Assembly: GCA_019119995.1 (NCBI GenBank)
Contig: DWVY01000042.1
Coordinates: forward strand, 1-64,000
Source: Candidatus Mediterraneibacter faecavium
GTDB taxonomy: Bacteria; Bacillota; Clostridia; Lachnospirales; Lachnospiraceae
Direction of reading: 5' to 3'
DNA: 64,000 bases
Below are positions 62,139-64,000 of this stretch, in pieces (the first letter of the stretch is position 1; every line of letters starts with the position of its first letter). The translations under genes were made by a program, and so were the position numbers. The notes under the pieces are model-generated. The model did no database searches, was not told the origin of the DNA, and saw nothing but the letters and a program-made list of their open reading frames with translations.

Positions 62139-63056
62139 ATGAAATCTGCTTTTGATCTGTCACCGACGCAGAAAGAGAATGCGCAGCACGGCGAAAAGAT
62201 GTTTCCTCTGAAAAGATATATCACGAAACTTTCAGACCTCTGCCCCGCAGTCACCGCCCACTGGCACGAAGAGGCCGAGCTGACCCTGATCACGGAAGGG
62301 ACCTGTACCTATCATATCCATCTTGAAAATTACGAAGCTCAGGCGGGGGATATCCTGTTCATACCGCCCGCGGAACTTCATTCGATCACCATGGAACCGG
62401 GCGCGGAAATGACATCCGTCACTTATGTGTTCCACATGGATTATCTAAACTCCGATCCGGCGGATATATGCGCTGTAAAATATCTGCATCCGATCAGCCG
62501 GCACACACTGATGCTGCCCTACATAATAAAGAAAGGCCACCCTGCCTATCCGAAGCTTCTGGATGTTTTCCATGAGATGGAAGAAGCATACAGCGAAAGG
62601 CGGCCCGGCTATGAGATGATGCTCAAGGCGCTGCTCCTCTATGCCGCGGCGCTCCTGCTGCCCTACCGGCAGACAGAGAACACACGTCCGCAGCTTGAAG
62701 ACGAACACACCGCCAAGCTCAAGCTAGTCCTGGAATATATCGGCGAGCACTACGCAGAAGACCTGACGATCCCCCAGCTCGCACGGCTGTGTTTCTTCAG
62801 CGAGTATCATTTTATGCGCTTTTTCAAAAAATACATCGGCGTATCCTGTCTGGAATATATCAAGAATCTGAGGCTGGAAAAAGCCGCCTCGCGCTTAGCG
62901 CAGGGCGGCCAGTCCGTGCTCGACGTATCCATGTCGTGCGGATTTTCCAATCTGTCGTATTTCTATCGGGAATTCAAGAAAAAGTACGGCATGACGCCGA
63001 AGCAGTTTATCCGGGAAGCTCCGTCGCTTCCGTTTCTTCCGGAGCAGAAAGCTTAG
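62139..63056 (+). CDS. AraC family transcriptional regulator
   Basis: Regulator of 305 residues: an N-terminal cupin sensor domain (about 30-110; HWHEEAELTLITEGTCTYHI, GDILFIPPAELHSI) and a C-terminal double helix-turn-helix (about 200-300) with LTIPQLARLCFFSEYHFMRFFKKYIGVS and VSMSCGFSNLSYFYREFKKKYGMTPKQF. Likely an activator that senses a sugar. It is divergent from the GH13 gene and is the best candidate to bind the TGCAAG sites found before GH13, MFS and GH31. Ribosome site AGGAGGG. Confidence 0.9.
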   Translation: MKSAFDLSPTQKENAQHGEKMFPLKRYITKLSDLCPAVTAHWHEEAELTLITEGTCTYHIHLENYEAQAGDILFIPPAELHSITMEPGAEMTSVTYVFHMDYLNSDPADICAVKYLHPISRHTLMLPYIIKKGHPAYPKLLDVFHEMEEAYSERRPGYEMMLKALLLYAAALLLPYRQTENTRPQLEDEHTAKLKLVLEYIGEHYAEDLTIPQLARLCFFSEYHFMRFFKKYIGVSCLEYIKNLRLEKAASRLAQGGQSVLDVSMSCGFSNLSYFYREFKKKYGMTPKQFIREAPSLPFLPEQKA

Positions 63057-63060
63057 CTCT

Positions 63061-64000
63061 TTATGCTTTCCTGCCGGAAATCTTTACAGCTGCCGCCTCC
63101 GCGATCAGGCAGAGCACGATCACAACAGCCATATCCGGCAGTGTGTTTCCCACCGGTATGTCGATCGTCATAAGCCAGCGGTAGACGATGAATCCGATCA
63201 GCCAGATGGCCAGATTCTTCCAGTCAAAGTCTGTCAGTTTCTTCTCTTTCCTAAGGATAAACACATCCGCGATCTGCACCGCGATCATCGGTGCGAACAC
63301 GGAACCGATGAGGTAGAGGAAATCCGTGATATCGTCCATCGGGAAAATGATGGCCGCGATCGTACCGATCACCGTTACCACGATACCCACATGGTTTCCT
63401 TTCAGTTTCGCAAATACAGACTCGGACGACACGCCCGCCGAATATGCGTCAAGGAACGTAGTCGTGACAGTAGAAAAGATCACGATCAGAAGCGCCGCAA
63501 TGCCGAGGCCGGCTTTCGCCATGATCACGGCAATGTCCGTCTCTCCGGTGTAGATTGCCGCGCCCATTCCGATCACATACATCCAACAGCTCACCAAGCC
63601 GTAGACGATCACGCTTGCCGCAGTGGCCTTCACCGGTTTCTCCGCCTCCCTTGTATAGTCACTGATAACCGGCAGCCAGGAGAGCGGCATCGCCACGGAC
63701 AGTTCTACCGCCGCGCCGAAGCTCATCGCATCGCTGCCGAATCCTGCGCCCGCGTCCGAACCGCCGAAGAAGATGACCCTGCTCAGCAGGATCGTCAGGA
63801 TAAAGAGCGCTGCCATGGCGATCGTATTGATTTTTCCCAGATTTGTCACTCCGACCGCGATCCAGAGGACGATCAGCGCTCCGATCACGATACACCACAC
63901 CCATGCGCCGGTATTGAAGATACCGTCCGCGGCAAGAGCTCCGTCATAGATCATGATCGCCGTCCAGCCCACAAGCTGGAGGACATTGAGCACGGCAAAG
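63061..64000 (-). CDS. CytX/NCS1-like permease, start beyond the window
   Basis: At least 313 residues of a membrane transporter with about nine helices; the gene continues past the right edge, so its N-terminus is missing. MPLSWLPVISDYTREAEKP, TTFLDAYSAGVSSESVFAKL and the layout fit the NCS1 cytosine/hydroxymethylpyrimidine permease branch, near CytX, which imports a thiamine precursor and is often under a TPP riboswitch (outside this window). Convergent with the AraC gene with a gap of only 4 bp. Confidence 0.8.
   Translation of the reverse strand, partial: FAVLNVLQLVGWTAIMIYDGALAADGIFNTGAWVWCIVIGALIVLWIAVGVTNLGKINTIAMAALFILTILLSRVIFFGGSDAGAGFGSDAMSFGAAVELSVAMPLSWLPVISDYTREAEKPVKATAASVIVYGLVSCWMYVIGMGAAIYTGETDIAVIMAKAGLGIAALLIVIFSTVTTTFLDAYSAGVSSESVFAKLKGNHVGIVVTVIGTIAAIIFPMDDITDFLYLIGSVFAPMIAVQIADVFILRKEKKLTDFDWKNLAIWLIGFIVYRWLMTIDIPVGNTLPDMAVVIVLCLIAEAAAVKISGRKA

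Overview
The window looks like a chromosomal piece of a spore-forming, Gram-positive gut-type Clostridia, most likely Lachnospiraceae. Reasons: Shine-Dalgarno sites of the AGGAGG type before most genes, spoVA spore genes, a CpsB/C/D polysaccharide control module, a class B sortase, a Cpr-like antimicrobial-peptide ABC transporter, and many carbohydrate enzymes. No rRNA, tRNA, CRISPR array or intact transposase was found.

Region 1 (about 0.2-23.9 kb, all minus strand) is one long exopolysaccharide/capsule operon of 25 genes read right to left. It opens with the tyrosine phosphatase, chain-length protein and tyrosine kinase (cpsB, cpsC, cpsD), then an LCP ligase-type protein, a class B sortase, a sortase-substrate-like surface protein and the initiating sugar-phosphate transferase. 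From about 17.7 kb leftwards the DNA becomes clearly AT-rich and holds the polymer-specific cassette: GT26, GT2, GT4, GT32 and two GT11 glycosyltransferases, acetyltransferases, a Wzy-like polymerase, a Wzx-like flippase, a pyruvyl transferase and an iron-sulfur F420-hydrogenase-beta-like protein. The two GT11 enzymes predict fucose on the polymer.

Region 2 (24-39 kb): glmS with a structured leader, spoVAD-spoVAE and a divergent spoVAC separated by a 279-bp palindromic MITE-like element, a GH2 and a GH31 glycosidase, a sugar acetyltransferase, a very large SWIM/SNF2 helicase and an AEC transporter. Three copies of one long palindrome lie around the acetyltransferase and helicase genes.

Region 3 (39-45 kb): a HipA-like gene remnant, then a histidine kinase/response regulator pair divergent from a three-gene ABC transporter, with three helically phased TGTAAGG repeats before the ABC operon.

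Region 4 (44.7-58.8 kb): housekeeping and transport: pyruvate kinase, a chromate-type transporter pair, homocysteine methyltransferase/methylenetetrahydrofolate reductase, an aminotransferase, an OPT oligopeptide transporter followed by a PqqD-like protein and a membrane-tethered small protein, a PHP-domain protein, a WYL regulator and asnA.

Region 5 (58.8-64 kb): an MFS transporter, a GH13 alpha-glucosidase and a divergent AraC regulator, then a CytX-like permease cut by the window edge. The promoters of GH31 (31 kb), the MFS gene and the GH13 gene share TGCAAG exactly 20 nt before a TATAAT box, and two of them share an identical 16-mer. This suggests one alpha-glucoside regulon, perhaps run by the AraC protein. 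All functional calls are from reading sequence and family knowledge; no database search was run.
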